Below, one piece after another: positions 18,830 through 26,942 of a stretch of DNA of 64,000 nucleotides. Origin of the DNA: Erythrobacter mangrovi (lineage in GTDB: Bacteria; Pseudomonadota; Alphaproteobacteria; Sphingomonadales; Sphingomonadaceae); contig NZ_CP053921.1 in NCBI RefSeq assembly GCF_013260645.1, positions 744,001 to 808,000 of the forward strand, given 5' to 3'. The position numbers and the translations under genes are program-made. Numbering within the stretch: the first letter of the stretch is position 1; the number at the start of each line of letters is the position of its first letter. The notes beneath the pieces are model-generated. The model had not been told where the DNA came from and did not search any database. It saw only the letters and a program-made list of their open reading frames with translations.

Positions 18830-19726
18830 TTACTCCGCCTTTTCCCGAATGGCCGCTCCTGGAGGCAAAACCTCAAGGCTGCGGCGGTCAAGCTGGGCGG
18901 CGACTTCCTCGGGCCCGTATTTCGGTCGCCACCCCAGCGACTCCAGCGCTGCGCCGGGTGAGTAAACCCGGTCGATCGACCGGGGCAGATCCCACCCGCG
19001 TTGGCGGAAACTTGCCGCGAGGTCCGGCGCCCGCTCCTCGATCAGCGAAGCAGCGCGCGTGGCCAGGTCTCCCACGTCGGTGGGGAGGAAAGGCGTCGCC
19101 CCCGAGACAACGAAGCGCTGGAACTGCGGCCCCTGATGAGAAAGCGCGAGCATATGCGCATCGGCGACATCGCGGACATCGACACCCCGATGCAGCCGGT
19201 ACGCGGCCATTCGATCGGCCGGCTCGGGGAAGCAGCGCGACATGCGAATGACCCGCACGGCGAGCTTTTCGGAAGCCGCTTCGGCCAGCGCCTTCTCCCC
19301 GGCAGCCTTCGTCCGGTGATAGATCGATTTGGGTTGGGGCGGCGTGTCCTCATCCACCCAGGTGCAGGCGCCCTTGGCAATGGCATGTCCGTAAAGCGCG
19401 GTCGTGCTGGTGAAGACGATCCGCGGCACGCCGCTGGCAAGCGCCACATCGATCAGCAGCCGGATGCCCTGATCATTGATGCGTTCGAATTCTGCGTCCG
19501 CCAGCACACCGACATGCGGTGCATGGAGCGCTGCCGTGTGGATCACTGCATCGGCGCCTTCGAACGCCCGCTCCAAGACAGAGCGATTCGCCACATCGCC
19601 GATGATGCTGGTGGTTGCGAAAGCCTGTCGGTCGATACCGGTGACGCTGTGATCCGGCGCCAGCGCGCCGAAGATGGCGCGGCCCAATCTGCCGCTGCTA
19701 CCGGTAAGAACGACCTTCACGCCCAT
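18830..19726 (-). CDS. NAD(P)-dependent epimerase/dehydratase
   Basis: A 298-residue extended short-chain dehydrogenase. The cofactor motif is VVLTGSSGRLGRAI, an early GDVANRSVLERAF contacts the adenine region, and the catalytic STTALYG plus YHRTK (Tyr-x3-Lys) are present. Family members act on nucleotide sugars or similar substrates; the actual substrate is unknown. It is followed, in transcription order, by no close gene, and preceded by the MOSC gene 59 bases upstream on the same strand. Confidence 0.88.
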   Translation of the reverse strand: MGVKVVLTGSSGRLGRAIFGALAPDHSVTGIDRQAFATTSIIGDVANRSVLERAFEGADAVIHTAALHAPHVGVLADAEFERINDQGIRLLIDVALASGVPRIVFTSTTALYGHAIAKGACTWVDEDTPPQPKSIYHRTKAAGEKALAEAASEKLAVRVIRMSRCFPEPADRMAAYRLHRGVDVRDVADAHMLALSHQGPQFQRFVVSGATPFLPTDVGDLATRAASLIEERAPDLAASFRQRGWDLPRSIDRVYSPGAALESLGWRPKYGPEEVAAQLDRRSLEVLPPGAAIREKAE

Positions 19727-19785
19727 TCGATAGAGCGCCCACGCAACGTGTTCAAGTCGAAGCGGAAAATGGCGGCGGCTGGCGG

Positions 19786-20328
19786 TCAGACCCGTTCGAG
19801 GCGGACGTGCGGCTCAGGCGGCAACTCGACCGCGATCTGATCGCCGGGGCGAACGGTGCCGCCGTGCAGCACGATTCCCATTATCCCGGTCTTGAGGACC
19901 GGTTTGCCGTCCGCATCGCGCCCAACCATCGGTTTGAGCAGGCCAGGCCTGAAAGCTTCGATCTGGCGACAAGGATTGCGCAGGCCGGTCACTTCGATTT
20001 CGGCTCGATCGCCCAGCCGCAGCCGCGTTCCGCGCGGCAGGTCGATCAGCGAGAGGCCCCGCACAAGAATATTCTCGCCCAGATCGCCCGGTCCAAGTGC
20101 AAATCCCAGTGCGGCCATCTCGTCCAGAAGTTCGGCAGCAATCAAGTGAACCTGCCGCAGGTTGGGCTGGTTGGGATCCGCCGCCACGCGTGAGCGATGT
20201 TTGACCGTTGCGCCCAGATGCGCGTCCCCCTCTACGCCGAGACGTTCGACGAGCGTGACTTGCTCACAAACGCGCTTGGAGAATGTATGCTCACCGCTGC
20301 GCGCGACCGAGACGACCTGCGCGCCCAT
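19786..20328 (-). CDS. MOSC-domain protein
   Basis: A 180-residue MOSC domain (molybdenum cofactor sulfurase C-terminal fold) with the expected GVEGDAHLGATVKHRS start, LGPGDLGENILVRGL core and conserved Cys in VTGLRNPCRQIE. Such single-domain proteins bind or transfer sulfur or the molybdenum cofactor, or act in reductive detoxification; its partner is not visible here. It starts one base from the plsC stop, so it belongs to the ftsE-ftsX-YdcF-plsC transcription unit. Confidence 0.9.
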   Translation of the reverse strand: MGAQVVSVARSGEHTFSKRVCEQVTLVERLGVEGDAHLGATVKHRSRVAADPNQPNLRQVHLIAAELLDEMAALGFALGPGDLGENILVRGLSLIDLPRGTRLRLGDRAEIEVTGLRNPCRQIEAFRPGLLKPMVGRDADGKPVLKTGIMGIVLHGGTVRPGDQIAVELPPEPHVRLERV

Positions 20329-20329
20329 C

Positions 20330-21010
20330 TTACCTGTTCAGTGCGTTGATCGCCTGCCTGACACGGGCCTCGACCTCGTCGCGCGGCAGCCCGGGCGGAA
20401 TGGCCTCACCGAAGCGATAGGTGATCGTCCCGGGATTCTTGAGCAGTCGGTGATAGATCGGCCCGCTGTTCACCGCGACCGGGATCACCGGCAGGCCCAG
20501 CATCTTGTAGAGGCCGGCGAAGCCCGATTGCAGCTCGCGGTCCTCGCCATGCGGTACGCGTGTTCCCTCGGGAAAGATCACCAGTGGGCGACCCTCGGCG
20601 ATCAGCGCCTTGGCCGCGCGGATCATCTGCATCAGCGCCTTCGGACCCGCGTCGCGATCCACCGGGACCAGGCCGAAAGCCGCGGCCGCCCGGCCCCACA
20701 GCGGAATGCTGAAGAGCTCCTGCTTGGCGAAAACCGAAGGCAGGTGGAACAATCGCGGCGCATCGATCGCTTCGAAGAAGCTTTCGTGCTTGATTGCGTA
20801 GAGCACCGGCTCCTGCACGGGCTGCCCTTCGACAACGATCCTGCAGCCGAGCAGGTTGACCAGGCACCAGCGCTGCCACTGCGACCAGTTGCGCACCCGC
20901 GCGCGGAAAGCATCGACGCTGAACGGCAGCGAGGCAAGCGACGCCGATGTGATCAGCAGCGAGCCGATGTAGAACGCGACGTAGAAGGCGATGTTTCGCA
21001 GCAATCGCAT
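20330..21010 (-). CDS. plsC: 1-acyl-sn-glycerol-3-phosphate acyltransferase family protein
   Basis: Inner-membrane acyltransferase of phospholipid synthesis, 226 residues. An N-terminal hydrophobic helix (about residues 5-27) precedes the catalytic block KHESFFEAID, where the acidic residue of HX4D appears as Glu, and the substrate motif FPEGTRVPHG follows. The N-terminus MRLLRNIAFYVAFYIGSLL fits a membrane anchor. Seven bases separate it from the YdcF-like gene. The Glu substitution is seen in some PlsC-like enzymes; activity is likely but acyl specificity is unknown. Confidence 0.9.
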   Translation of the reverse strand: MRLLRNIAFYVAFYIGSLLITSASLASLPFSVDAFRARVRNWSQWQRWCLVNLLGCRIVVEGQPVQEPVLYAIKHESFFEAIDAPRLFHLPSVFAKQELFSIPLWGRAAAAFGLVPVDRDAGPKALMQMIRAAKALIAEGRPLVIFPEGTRVPHGEDRELQSGFAGLYKMLGLPVIPVAVNSGPIYHRLLKNPGTITYRFGEAIPPGLPRDEVEARVRQAINALNR

Positions 21011-21017
21011 GGTCGTG

Positions 21018-21548
21018 TCAGACCGGCAGGATGCGCGAAATCGCCGCGGCGATCAGCTTGTTGTATTCGAGATAGAGCGTCGCGAGGTCAGACGAGGATT
21101 TGACCGCATCGCGCACGATCATCGTTCCCGGCGGCAATGCCTCGGCAAATTCCGACGCCGCGCGGGCCATGTGCCAATCGGTGGTGACGAGCCGGACCGA
21201 AGAAAACTCGTTCTCCTTCATCCATTGCGCCGCCTCACCCGCATTGCTGCGCGTATCGACGGCGAGATAGCCCAGCGTGACGCAGCACTTCATCAGACGG
21301 GAAGGAACTTCGAATTCCGCGGCGAATTCCTTCGGCTTCACCTCGGGGTCGACGCCCGAGACGAACAGTTCCCGGGCGAGGCCGTCTTCGACCACCTCGA
21401 TGCCACGGGCGATCCGCCCGGGTCCGCCGGTCGGAACGATGACCGCATCGGTGACCTGGCCGGTGACCGCCTGCGGCAAGGTCAGCGCAAAGCCGAGGAA
21501 GCCGAATGCGTAGAGCAGCACCAGCGAGGCGAGGAAACGCAGGATCAC
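21018..21548 (-). CDS. YdcF/DUF218-family membrane-anchored protein
   Basis: A 176-residue protein with one N-terminal transmembrane helix (about residues 2-22) and a DUF218 domain: DAVIVPTGGPGRIARGIEVV, RELFVSGV, and DTRSNAGEAAQW followed by LVTTDWHMARA. DUF218 proteins include ElyC/SanA-type envelope factors with SAM-like folds. The GTG at 21548 overlaps the ftsX stop (GTGA), which decides this start over the upstream in-frame Met. Coupling with ftsX suggests an envelope or cell-wall role. Confidence 0.87.
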   Translation of the reverse strand: MILRFLASLVLLYAFGFLGFALTLPQAVTGQVTDAVIVPTGGPGRIARGIEVVEDGLARELFVSGVDPEVKPKEFAAEFEVPSRLMKCCVTLGYLAVDTRSNAGEAAQWMKENEFSSVRLVTTDWHMARAASEFAEALPPGTMIVRDAVKSSSDLATLYLEYNKLIAAAISRILPV

Positions 21549-22477
21549 AGCATCTTCCGGAGTGATGAGAGGACAGTCATGCGGGCCGTGTAGACTGCAA
21601 TCGCGATCGCGAAAAGCGGCACTGTGACCAATACCAGCCAATCGGTGGGACCGAGAGTGCCGCCCGCCACGAGGCCTGAATCGAGGGCCGCGAACTGTGC
21701 TGCCATCAACATGACTGCACCACTTCCCAGCACAAGCCCGAGGAATCCGCCCGCCAGCGCGTCGAGCAGGATCGAGCGCTGGAAGATGCGGGCAATCTGG
21801 TCATCATCGCCGCCGAGCAGGTGGACGATCTCGATCGTATCGCGGTTGGTATCCAGCGCATTGCGCGCCGCGAGCCAGACCGCTGCACCGCCGGTGAAGG
21901 CGAGCAGCGCGATCAGGCCCATTGCCATCCAGCGCAATGTCGAAAGCGCGGTCAGGACGGGCGCTAGCCAGTCCGATTGTGCGTCGATCCGCGCAGCGGG
22001 CGCCGTTTCGGCAAGCATGTCGCGCAAACGGTCCAGCGTCGCCGCGTCGGCCTCGCTTTGCAGGCGCAGGTCGATCAGCGCGGGCATCGGAAGGCTCTCG
22101 TCGCTGGCTCCCGCCCCCAGCCACGGCTCGAGCAATCGCTCGACCCGGTCCTGCGGCAGCACGCTGACGCTGACAACCGCAGGGTCGCGGGCAAGCATCG
22201 CTGCCGCGGCCTGCGCCTGCGCGTCGCGAATGGCTGGATTGGGCTCGACGATCTGGACGGTAGCGCTGCCGGCAAGATCGCCACTCGCACGGGCGACAAG
22301 GTTTGCCAGGGCCAGCCCGCCAGCCGCTGAAAGCACGGTGATCGCCACCATGATCGCGATCACCCAGGGCATCGGCCCGCCTAGCCTGGCCCGCGGAAGC
22401 AGGTGCGCCGCGCGCTTGCCACGAAACGGGGCCAGTCCGCGCTCTGCAGCACGCACCATGACGGGTGGGCGCGTCAC
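21545..22477 (-). CDS. ftsX: Cell division protein FtsX
   Basis: Membrane partner of FtsE in the divisome complex that controls peptidoglycan amidases. The 310-residue chain has a basic cytoplasmic N-terminus, a first helix at about residues 38-60, a periplasmic domain of about 120 residues, and three more helices with the VHLLGGDDDQIARIFQRS loop typical of FtsX. The start is the GTG at 22477 that overlaps the ftsE stop (GTGA); the longer open frame upstream is only the shadow of ftsE. Confidence 0.94.
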   Translation of the reverse strand: MTRPPVMVRAAERGLAPFRGKRAAHLLPRARLGGPMPWVIAIMVAITVLSAAGGLALANLVARASGDLAGSATVQIVEPNPAIRDAQAQAAAAMLARDPAVVSVSVLPQDRVERLLEPWLGAGASDESLPMPALIDLRLQSEADAATLDRLRDMLAETAPAARIDAQSDWLAPVLTALSTLRWMAMGLIALLAFTGGAAVWLAARNALDTNRDTIEIVHLLGGDDDQIARIFQRSILLDALAGGFLGLVLGSGAVMLMAAQFAALDSGLVAGGTLGPTDWLVLVTVPLFAIAIAVYTARMTVLSSLRKML

Positions 22478-23199
22478 TGGCCCGCCCCCACGCGGCGCGG
22501 CGGATAACGCAGCGCCCCCGTCGGGTCGGCAAGCGTCCCCTTGTCGAGCCGCATGATCAGCGAGTCCGGAACCTTGCGCAGCAGGTGCACGTCGTGCGTT
22601 GCGACCACCACCGTGGTGCCGAGGCGATTGAGTGCTTCGAACAGCCGGATCAGCTTGAGCGCCATCTCGGGATCGACGTTGCCGGTCGGCTCGTCCGCCA
22701 CCAGCATGTCGGGCCGCCCGATCACCGCCCGCGCGATCGCAACGCGCTGTTGCTCGCCGCCCGAAAGCGTCGCCGGTCGCGCATCCGCGCGATGCGACAG
22801 ACCGACCCATTCGAGCATGTCGGATACCGGTCCCTGCAGGTCGGCCTCGCGCACGCCCGATACGCGTAGCGGCAAGGCCACATTGTCGAAGGCCGAAAGG
22901 TGTTCGACTAGGCGGAAATCCTGGAACACCACGCCCATCCGTCGGCGATAGGCGGGCAGCCGTTCGCGCGGCAGGGTAATGACGTCGGTGCCGAACATAC
23001 GGATCGCACCGCGGGACGGGCGCTGGGAGAGGTAGAGTAGCCGCAACAGCGAGGTCTTCCCAGCCCCGCTGGCCCCCGTGAGGAAGTAGAAGCGCCCGGG
23101 AAACAGGGTGAAGGAGATATTGGACAGCACTTCGCGATCGGTGCCGTAACGCAGGCCGACATTGTCGAACTGGACGATCTCGGTTTCCGGCCCGCTCAC
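22474..23199 (-). CDS. ftsE: Cell division ATP-binding protein FtsE
   Basis: ABC-type ATPase of the FtsEX complex, 241 residues. Walker A is [12 protein letters not shown], the signature [14 protein letters not shown], Walker [13 protein letters not shown] and the switch His is in [11 protein letters not shown]. The GTG at 23199 begins just before the first conserved strand ([13 protein letters not shown]); codons further upstream overlap the promoter region and are not conserved. It leads the ftsE-ftsX-YdcF-plsC-MOSC operon and is divergent from the zinc-ribbon gene. Confidence 0.95.
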   Translation of the reverse strand: MSGPETEIVQFDNVGLRYGTDREVLSNISFTLFPGRFYFLTGASGAGKTSLLRLLYLSQRPSRGAIRMFGTDVITLPRERLPAYRRRMGVVFQDFRLVEHLSAFDNVALPLRVSGVREADLQGPVSDMLEWVGLSHRADARPATLSGGEQQRVAIARAVIGRPDMLVADEPTGNVDPEMALKLIRLFEALNRLGTTVVVATHDVHLLRKVPDSLIMRLDKGTLADPTGALRYPPRRVGAGQ

Positions 23200-23356
23200 G
23201 CCCGTACACCCCGCCGGTGAAGAAGATCGCCCCTGCCTGTCATGCTCGCGGGTGGCTATAACCGCGCTTCGGTGTGGAAAAAAGCCGCCTGTGGGTATTG
23301 CGAACAGGCCTCTCGCTTGTCGTGATTCGCGAGCACGCCTAAGGCCGTTTACCAAG

Positions 23357-24214
23357 ATGATCATTGCTTGCCCCGCCTGCTCCACCCGCTACGTGGTGCC
23401 CGACAGCGCCATCGGGATCGAAGGCCGGACGGTGCGTTGCGCAAAGTGCAAGCATAGCTGGTTCCAGGAAGGGCCTGATGCCGAACGGCTTGCGGCAGTG
23501 GCCAAAGTCCCTACTCCGCCGCCGAACCCGGCTCCGACGCCAGCACCACCGCCGCCCCGTCCAACTCCACCCGCGCCGCCCGCGGTCGAAGCGGAGCAGG
23601 GCTCTAACGTTACCTACGCCGAAGCCGGCGATACGGTCCAAGACGAGCCAGAACCGCGCGAGAGCCCCGATTTCGACGAGGCCGCCCCGCCTTTTGGCGA
23701 GGTGCAGGACGACCTGCCGCCTCCCCCTGAACCCGAAGAAGACGAATCGCCGTCGCGCTTCGAACACGCACCACCGTTCCGCCCTCGGCGGAACATGACC
23801 AAGCTGTGGACCTGGGCGGCAGCGATCTTCGCCCTGCTGGCCGTGGGGACGATCGCGGCGGTCAACTATGTCGGCCTGCCCGACTGGGTGCCGGTCTCCA
23901 AGCCGCTGTTCGGAGCAGCGCAGCCCGATCTCGAGCTGTCCTTCCCGGTCGAGCAGCAGGAACGGCGCACGCTTCCCAACGGCACCGAGTTCTTCGGCGC
24001 AAGGATCATCGTCAAGAACACCGCACGCGAAACCCGTCCGGTACCGCCGGTCCTGATCGTGCTGCGCGACCAGCGGGAGCGCCAGGTTTACAGCTGGGTG
24101 GTCAATCCGCCGCAGGCGTCGCTCGCCCCGGGTGAGGAATTGACGATCAACGAAGCGGTGACCGACGTCCCCAAATCGGCGGTTTTTGCCGATATCGGCT
24201 GGGCCCCACGCTGA
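23357..24214 (+). CDS. MJ0042-type zinc-ribbon, proline-rich membrane protein
   Basis: A 285-residue protein. Residues 5-31 form a small zinc ribbon (Cys5, Cys8, Cys28, Cys31) of the MJ0042 type. A long Pro/Ala/Glu linker (about 55-145) leads to one transmembrane helix near residues 150-170 and a periplasmic C-terminal beta domain of the DUF3426 type. Such proteins sit opposite ftsE in many alphaproteobacteria; the function is unknown. The ATG at 23357 starts directly at the zinc ribbon. The linker composition is like that of the usher extension at 27869 but this is low-complexity sequence. Confidence 0.88.
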   Translation: MIIACPACSTRYVVPDSAIGIEGRTVRCAKCKHSWFQEGPDAERLAAVAKVPTPPPNPAPTPAPPPPRPTPPAPPAVEAEQGSNVTYAEAGDTVQDEPEPRESPDFDEAAPPFGEVQDDLPPPPEPEEDESPSRFEHAPPFRPRRNMTKLWTWAAAIFALLAVGTIAAVNYVGLPDWVPVSKPLFGAAQPDLELSFPVEQQERRTLPNGTEFFGARIIVKNTARETRPVPPVLIVLRDQRERQVYSWVVNPPQASLAPGEELTINEAVTDVPKSAVFADIGWAPR

Positions 24215-24314
24215 CCCCATAGAAAGGTGCTTGCGGGCGCTTGGCGGCGCTGCTAGGGGCGCGCACCTACCGACGGGAGGGCTCCTCAAAGGCCCCTCCG
24301 ATGCGAGACTGTGT

Positions 24315-24401
24315 GCGGTCGTGGCGGAATTGGTAGACGCGCAACGTTGAGGTCGTTGTGGGCGAAAGCCCGTGGAAGTTCGAGTCTTCTCGACCGCACC
24401 A
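24315..24401 (+). tRNA. tRNA-Leu (anticodon GAG)
   Basis: A full class II tRNA cloverleaf: acceptor GCGGTCG/CGACCGC, D-arm with GGCGGAATTGGTAGACGC, anticodon stem CAACG/CGTTG with loop TTGAGGT, a variable arm, T-arm with GTTCGAGTC, and an encoded CCA at 24399-24401. The anticodon GAG reads leucine CUC and CUU. It lies directly upstream of the pilus locus; no integrase gene or repeat of its 3' end was found in the window. Confidence 0.96.
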
Positions 24402-24507
24402 GACAGTCCCTTGGTTTTTCCAGATCAGCAGACGCAAGCAGTCGCCCCGCAGTGGGACGGCTTGCGGGTTATGGTTACCGTTACTTAACTTTGTTAGGTA
24501 ATTGCGT

Positions 24508-24523
24508 ATGATCACGAGATCAT
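24508..24523 (+). promoter_or_regulatory. Inverted repeat over the start of the first pilus gene
   Basis: ATGATC-ACGA-GATCAT is a perfect 6-4-6 inverted repeat whose right arm includes the AT of the start codon of the 24522 gene. As DNA it could be an operator; as RNA it would hide the start codon. A weaker stem CGCAAGC/GCTTGCG lies at 24433-24466, and TTAAC-N4-TTAG (24485-24497) recurs before the chaperone gene (26889-26901). Confidence 0.35.
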
Positions 24524-25085
24524 GGTTCGCATCACCCGACATATCAAAGCCTTGAAGCTTCTGGCCGCAGGCGCTTGCGCGATGATGGCGGCGATGTGGG
24601 CGACGCCTTCGCAGGCGGACCCTGAGAAGATCACCATCCTCACCCCCGCGGCGTTGCGTTTCGGTACCTTCGCCGTGCCCACTACGGGATTCCGCGAAGT
24701 CACCGCTTCGGGAACGATTACCAGTTCGGGGATAGTTTCGCTGGACGACAGTGGTGTCGGTCCGGCGCGTTTCGTCATCGAGTACGATCGCGGCAACAAC
24801 AGCAGACGGAGGCTCGACCTGACAATCGAGGTGGTTCTTTCCAGTCCGGCGGTATTCACCCAGGGCGGCTTGTCGGCGCGGCTGAGCCGATACCAGACGG
24901 ACTTACCTGGATACGGCCTGGTCCAGGCAGGGCAGGTGATCCGCATGGAAATCCCCAACTGCACCACACGCGTTTGCTCTCGCAGCTTCAGCCTTGGCGG
25001 GCGGCTCGATGTCGACCGCAGCTTTGGCGGGGGGCTGGTCGAAATCCCGGTGCCGATCGATGCAGCGGTTGTCTCCGTCAATTGA
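24522..25085 (+). CDS. DUF4402-family exported protein, putative minor pilus subunit
   Basis: A 187-residue product with a signal peptide (basic start, hydrophobic core to about residue 32). The mature protein follows the DUF4402 pattern: an early LRFGTFAVPTTG strand then beta-rich sequence, and a late pair of cysteines (NCTTRVCSRSF) that may form a disulfide. Unlike the next three proteins it lacks the C-terminal Tyr-Asn/Asp end, so it may be the adhesin or a cap. It opens a locus of four DUF4402 proteins, a PapD-like chaperone and an usher. Its stop overlaps the next gene by 26 bases. Confidence 0.8.
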   Translation: MVRITRHIKALKLLAAGACAMMAAMWATPSQADPEKITILTPAALRFGTFAVPTTGFREVTASGTITSSGIVSLDDSGVGPARFVIEYDRGNNSRRRLDLTIEVVLSSPAVFTQGGLSARLSRYQTDLPGYGLVQAGQVIRMEIPNCTTRVCSRSFSLGGRLDVDRSFGGGLVEIPVPIDAAVVSVN

Positions 25086-25644
25086 CCGGGCCTGGCGATG
25101 CAGCGTCGCTGGCGTTGCACTCCTCGCAGTTCCGATGCTTGCGCCACCGGCCCTCGCCCGAGATGGAACCAGCGCATCGGCCACCGGGAGCGCGTCTGCA
25201 GCGATCGTCCAGCCGATCACGGTTCGGGCGCTTGAAGACCTGTTGTTCGGCACATTGGCGATAGGCACCGATGCCAGCGGCTCGATTACCGTCGACCCCG
25301 CAAGTGGAAGTGTGGCCTTTCTCGGGGCCTTGAGAAGCGTGTGCGGCGCGGGCGGATGCCTGGCCCACCCCGCGGTCTTCGGCGTAACCGGAGAGGCTGG
25401 GCGACGCTATCGCATCGACGCGCCTGCTTCAGCCATTGCCAATCCGGTGGAAGGCGCCGGCCCGGCCCTATCGGTTGTCGACATACAGATATCGGTCTCC
25501 AGCCTGCCGGGTAACGCCACTATCGGCTTGCTCGATTCAAATGGTGAAGACCGCTTCCGGCTCGGCGGCACGCTGCAAGTTCCCGCAGGCAGTCCGGCCG
25601 GATTCTATCGCGCTGATGTAGAGGTGGTTGTCACCTATGACTAA
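25060..25644 (+). CDS. DUF4402-family exported protein, putative pilus subunit
   Basis: A 194-residue DUF4402 protein. The ATG at 25060 inside the end of the previous gene precedes a signal-peptide-like core (VAGVALLAVPMLAPPALA). The mature part shows SASAAIVQPITVRALEDLLFG and two cysteines in VCGAGGCLAH. The C-terminus DVEVVVTYD is an alternating hydrophobic strand with a penultimate Tyr, as chaperone-usher subunits have. The 26-base overlap suggests coupled translation with the first subunit; both differ in size from the two shorter subunits that follow. Confidence 0.82.
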   Translation: MQRLSPSIDRAWRCSVAGVALLAVPMLAPPALARDGTSASATGSASAAIVQPITVRALEDLLFGTLAIGTDASGSITVDPASGSVAFLGALRSVCGAGGCLAHPAVFGVTGEAGRRYRIDAPASAIANPVEGAGPALSVVDIQISVSSLPGNATIGLLDSNGEDRFRLGGTLQVPAGSPAGFYRADVEVVVTYD

Positions 25645-25780
25645 CACTATCTTAATCTCCCACGTAAAACCGCGTAATTCTGCGGATTCTTCCCCGTAAG
25701 GGTTTCTTAAAGCCTACGCATTATCCCCTATCGATGCACCGGCCAGGGCTGGGCAGAAGAGTACATCCAGGGGACACCAC

Positions 25781-26293
25781 ATGAAGAAACTGATGCTGGC
25801 GGCGGTTGCTGCCACCTTCGCAGTTCCGGCCTTCGCTGCGCCGGGCAATACTGCCACCGCCACCGATGGTTCGGCCACCGCGCAGATCGTCGCGCCGATC
25901 GCAATCACCCACGTAGCGACCGAGTCGCTGAACTTCGGCATCATCGTGCCGGATTCGGCCGCCTCGAGTGTCATTTCGATCACCACCGGCGGCGTCGGCT
26001 CGGTTGCATCGGGCGGCGCTGTCGTGGTCGACGCGTCGGCCCAGCAGGCTGACGCCTTTGACGTGACCGGCGATGCGAACCGCAGTTTCAGCATTGCGAC
26101 CACTGCTGGTACCGTGAGCAACGGCGCGCAGACGATGGCGTTCTCGACCTCGTTTGACACTGTGGCAGGTTCGGGCACGCTGGACGGGGCCGGTACAGCC
26201 AGCTTCACCGTCGGCGGCGACCTGACGGTTGGTGCCGGTCAGGCAGCGGGCACCTACACCGGAAGCTACAGCGCGACGGTGTCCTACAACTGA
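25781..26293 (+). CDS. DUF4402-family exported protein, putative major pilin
   Basis: A 170-residue DUF4402 protein with a clean signal peptide (MKKLMLAAVAATFAVPAFA). The mature sequence is rich in Ala, Ser, Thr, Val and Gly with no cysteine: TAQIVAPIAITHVATESLNFG, then repeated beta strands, ending in YSATVSYN. Its own 136-base upstream gap, the strong signal peptide, and the stable hairpin right after it suggest separate, high expression, as expected of the main shaft subunit. This role is inferred. Confidence 0.85.
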   Translation: MKKLMLAAVAATFAVPAFAAPGNTATATDGSATAQIVAPIAITHVATESLNFGIIVPDSAASSVISITTGGVGSVASGGAVVVDASAQQADAFDVTGDANRSFSIATTAGTVSNGAQTMAFSTSFDTVAGSGTLDGAGTASFTVGGDLTVGAGQAAGTYTGSYSATVSYN

Positions 26294-26305
26294 TCGCATG
26301 AGGAT

Positions 26306-26338
26306 CGGCCGCGATCCCGCTCTTGAGGATCGCGGCCG
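26306..26338 (+). other. Stable intercistronic hairpin after the putative major pilin
   Basis: A perfect 12-bp stem CGGCCGCGATCC/GGATCGCGGCCG encloses a 9-base loop, 13 bases after the stop of the 25781 gene. No T run follows, so it looks like an mRNA-stabilising or attenuating structure rather than a terminator; such hairpins often raise pilin expression over downstream genes. Confidence 0.6.
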
Positions 26339-26374
26339 CACCTTGCGGGCAGGGAAGGCTTGCGAGCAACCCAG

Positions 26375-26887
26375 ATGAAGCTCCAAGCAACCCTCCTCGC
26401 AAGCCTCGCGGTGGCAATGCCTGCCGCAGCGATCGCCGCACCCGGCGGCAGCGCGGCGACGCCCGGCGCTTCCGAAGCCCGGATCGTCGAGCCATTGGCG
26501 CTACAGCCACTCTACGACCTCCGTTTCGGAACCTTCATCCAGCCCACGACTGCTGGAACGGTGACGGTCGCCTCGAACAGCACGGTATCCACCACCGGCG
26601 GGCTCGACCCCGCCATATTCCCGACGGGACGCGGTGCATCGGGCTTCCTCGTGCATGGCACGGCGAACCGCCAGTTCGTCACGTTCCTGCCGACCACCGC
26701 GACCGTTTCCAACGGTACCGCGACGATGACCATCGACAATTTCCGCAAGAATGGCGGTTCAGGAGCCAACCGGCTCGATCTCAACGGCTACTTCGTGCTG
26801 CATGTCGGTGGGCGCTTGACTGTCAACGCGAACCAGGCCCCCGGAAATTACTCGGGGACGTTTACGGTTAGCGTTCTTTATAACTAA
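26375..26887 (+). CDS. DUF4402-family exported protein, putative pilus subunit
   Basis: A 170-residue DUF4402 protein: signal peptide to about residue 22 (ending AAAIAAP), then EARIVEPLALQPLYDLRFGTF, a variable middle and the C-terminal strand GTFTVSVLYN with penultimate Tyr. It lacks cysteine. The ATG at 26375 is used because it starts the signal peptide; an upstream Met at 26360 adds only five residues. It lies between the hairpin and the chaperone gene, 55 bases before the latter, and is probably a minor or alternative shaft subunit. Confidence 0.83.
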   Translation: MKLQATLLASLAVAMPAAAIAAPGGSAATPGASEARIVEPLALQPLYDLRFGTFIQPTTAGTVTVASNSTVSTTGGLDPAIFPTGRGASGFLVHGTANRQFVTFLPTTATVSNGTATMTIDNFRKNGGSGANRLDLNGYFVLHVGGRLTVNANQAPGNYSGTFTVSVLYN

Positions 26888-26942
26888 ATTAACCATATTA
26901 GTGAAAACCCGTAGATCGTATCGCAACGATCAGGGGCCACCC

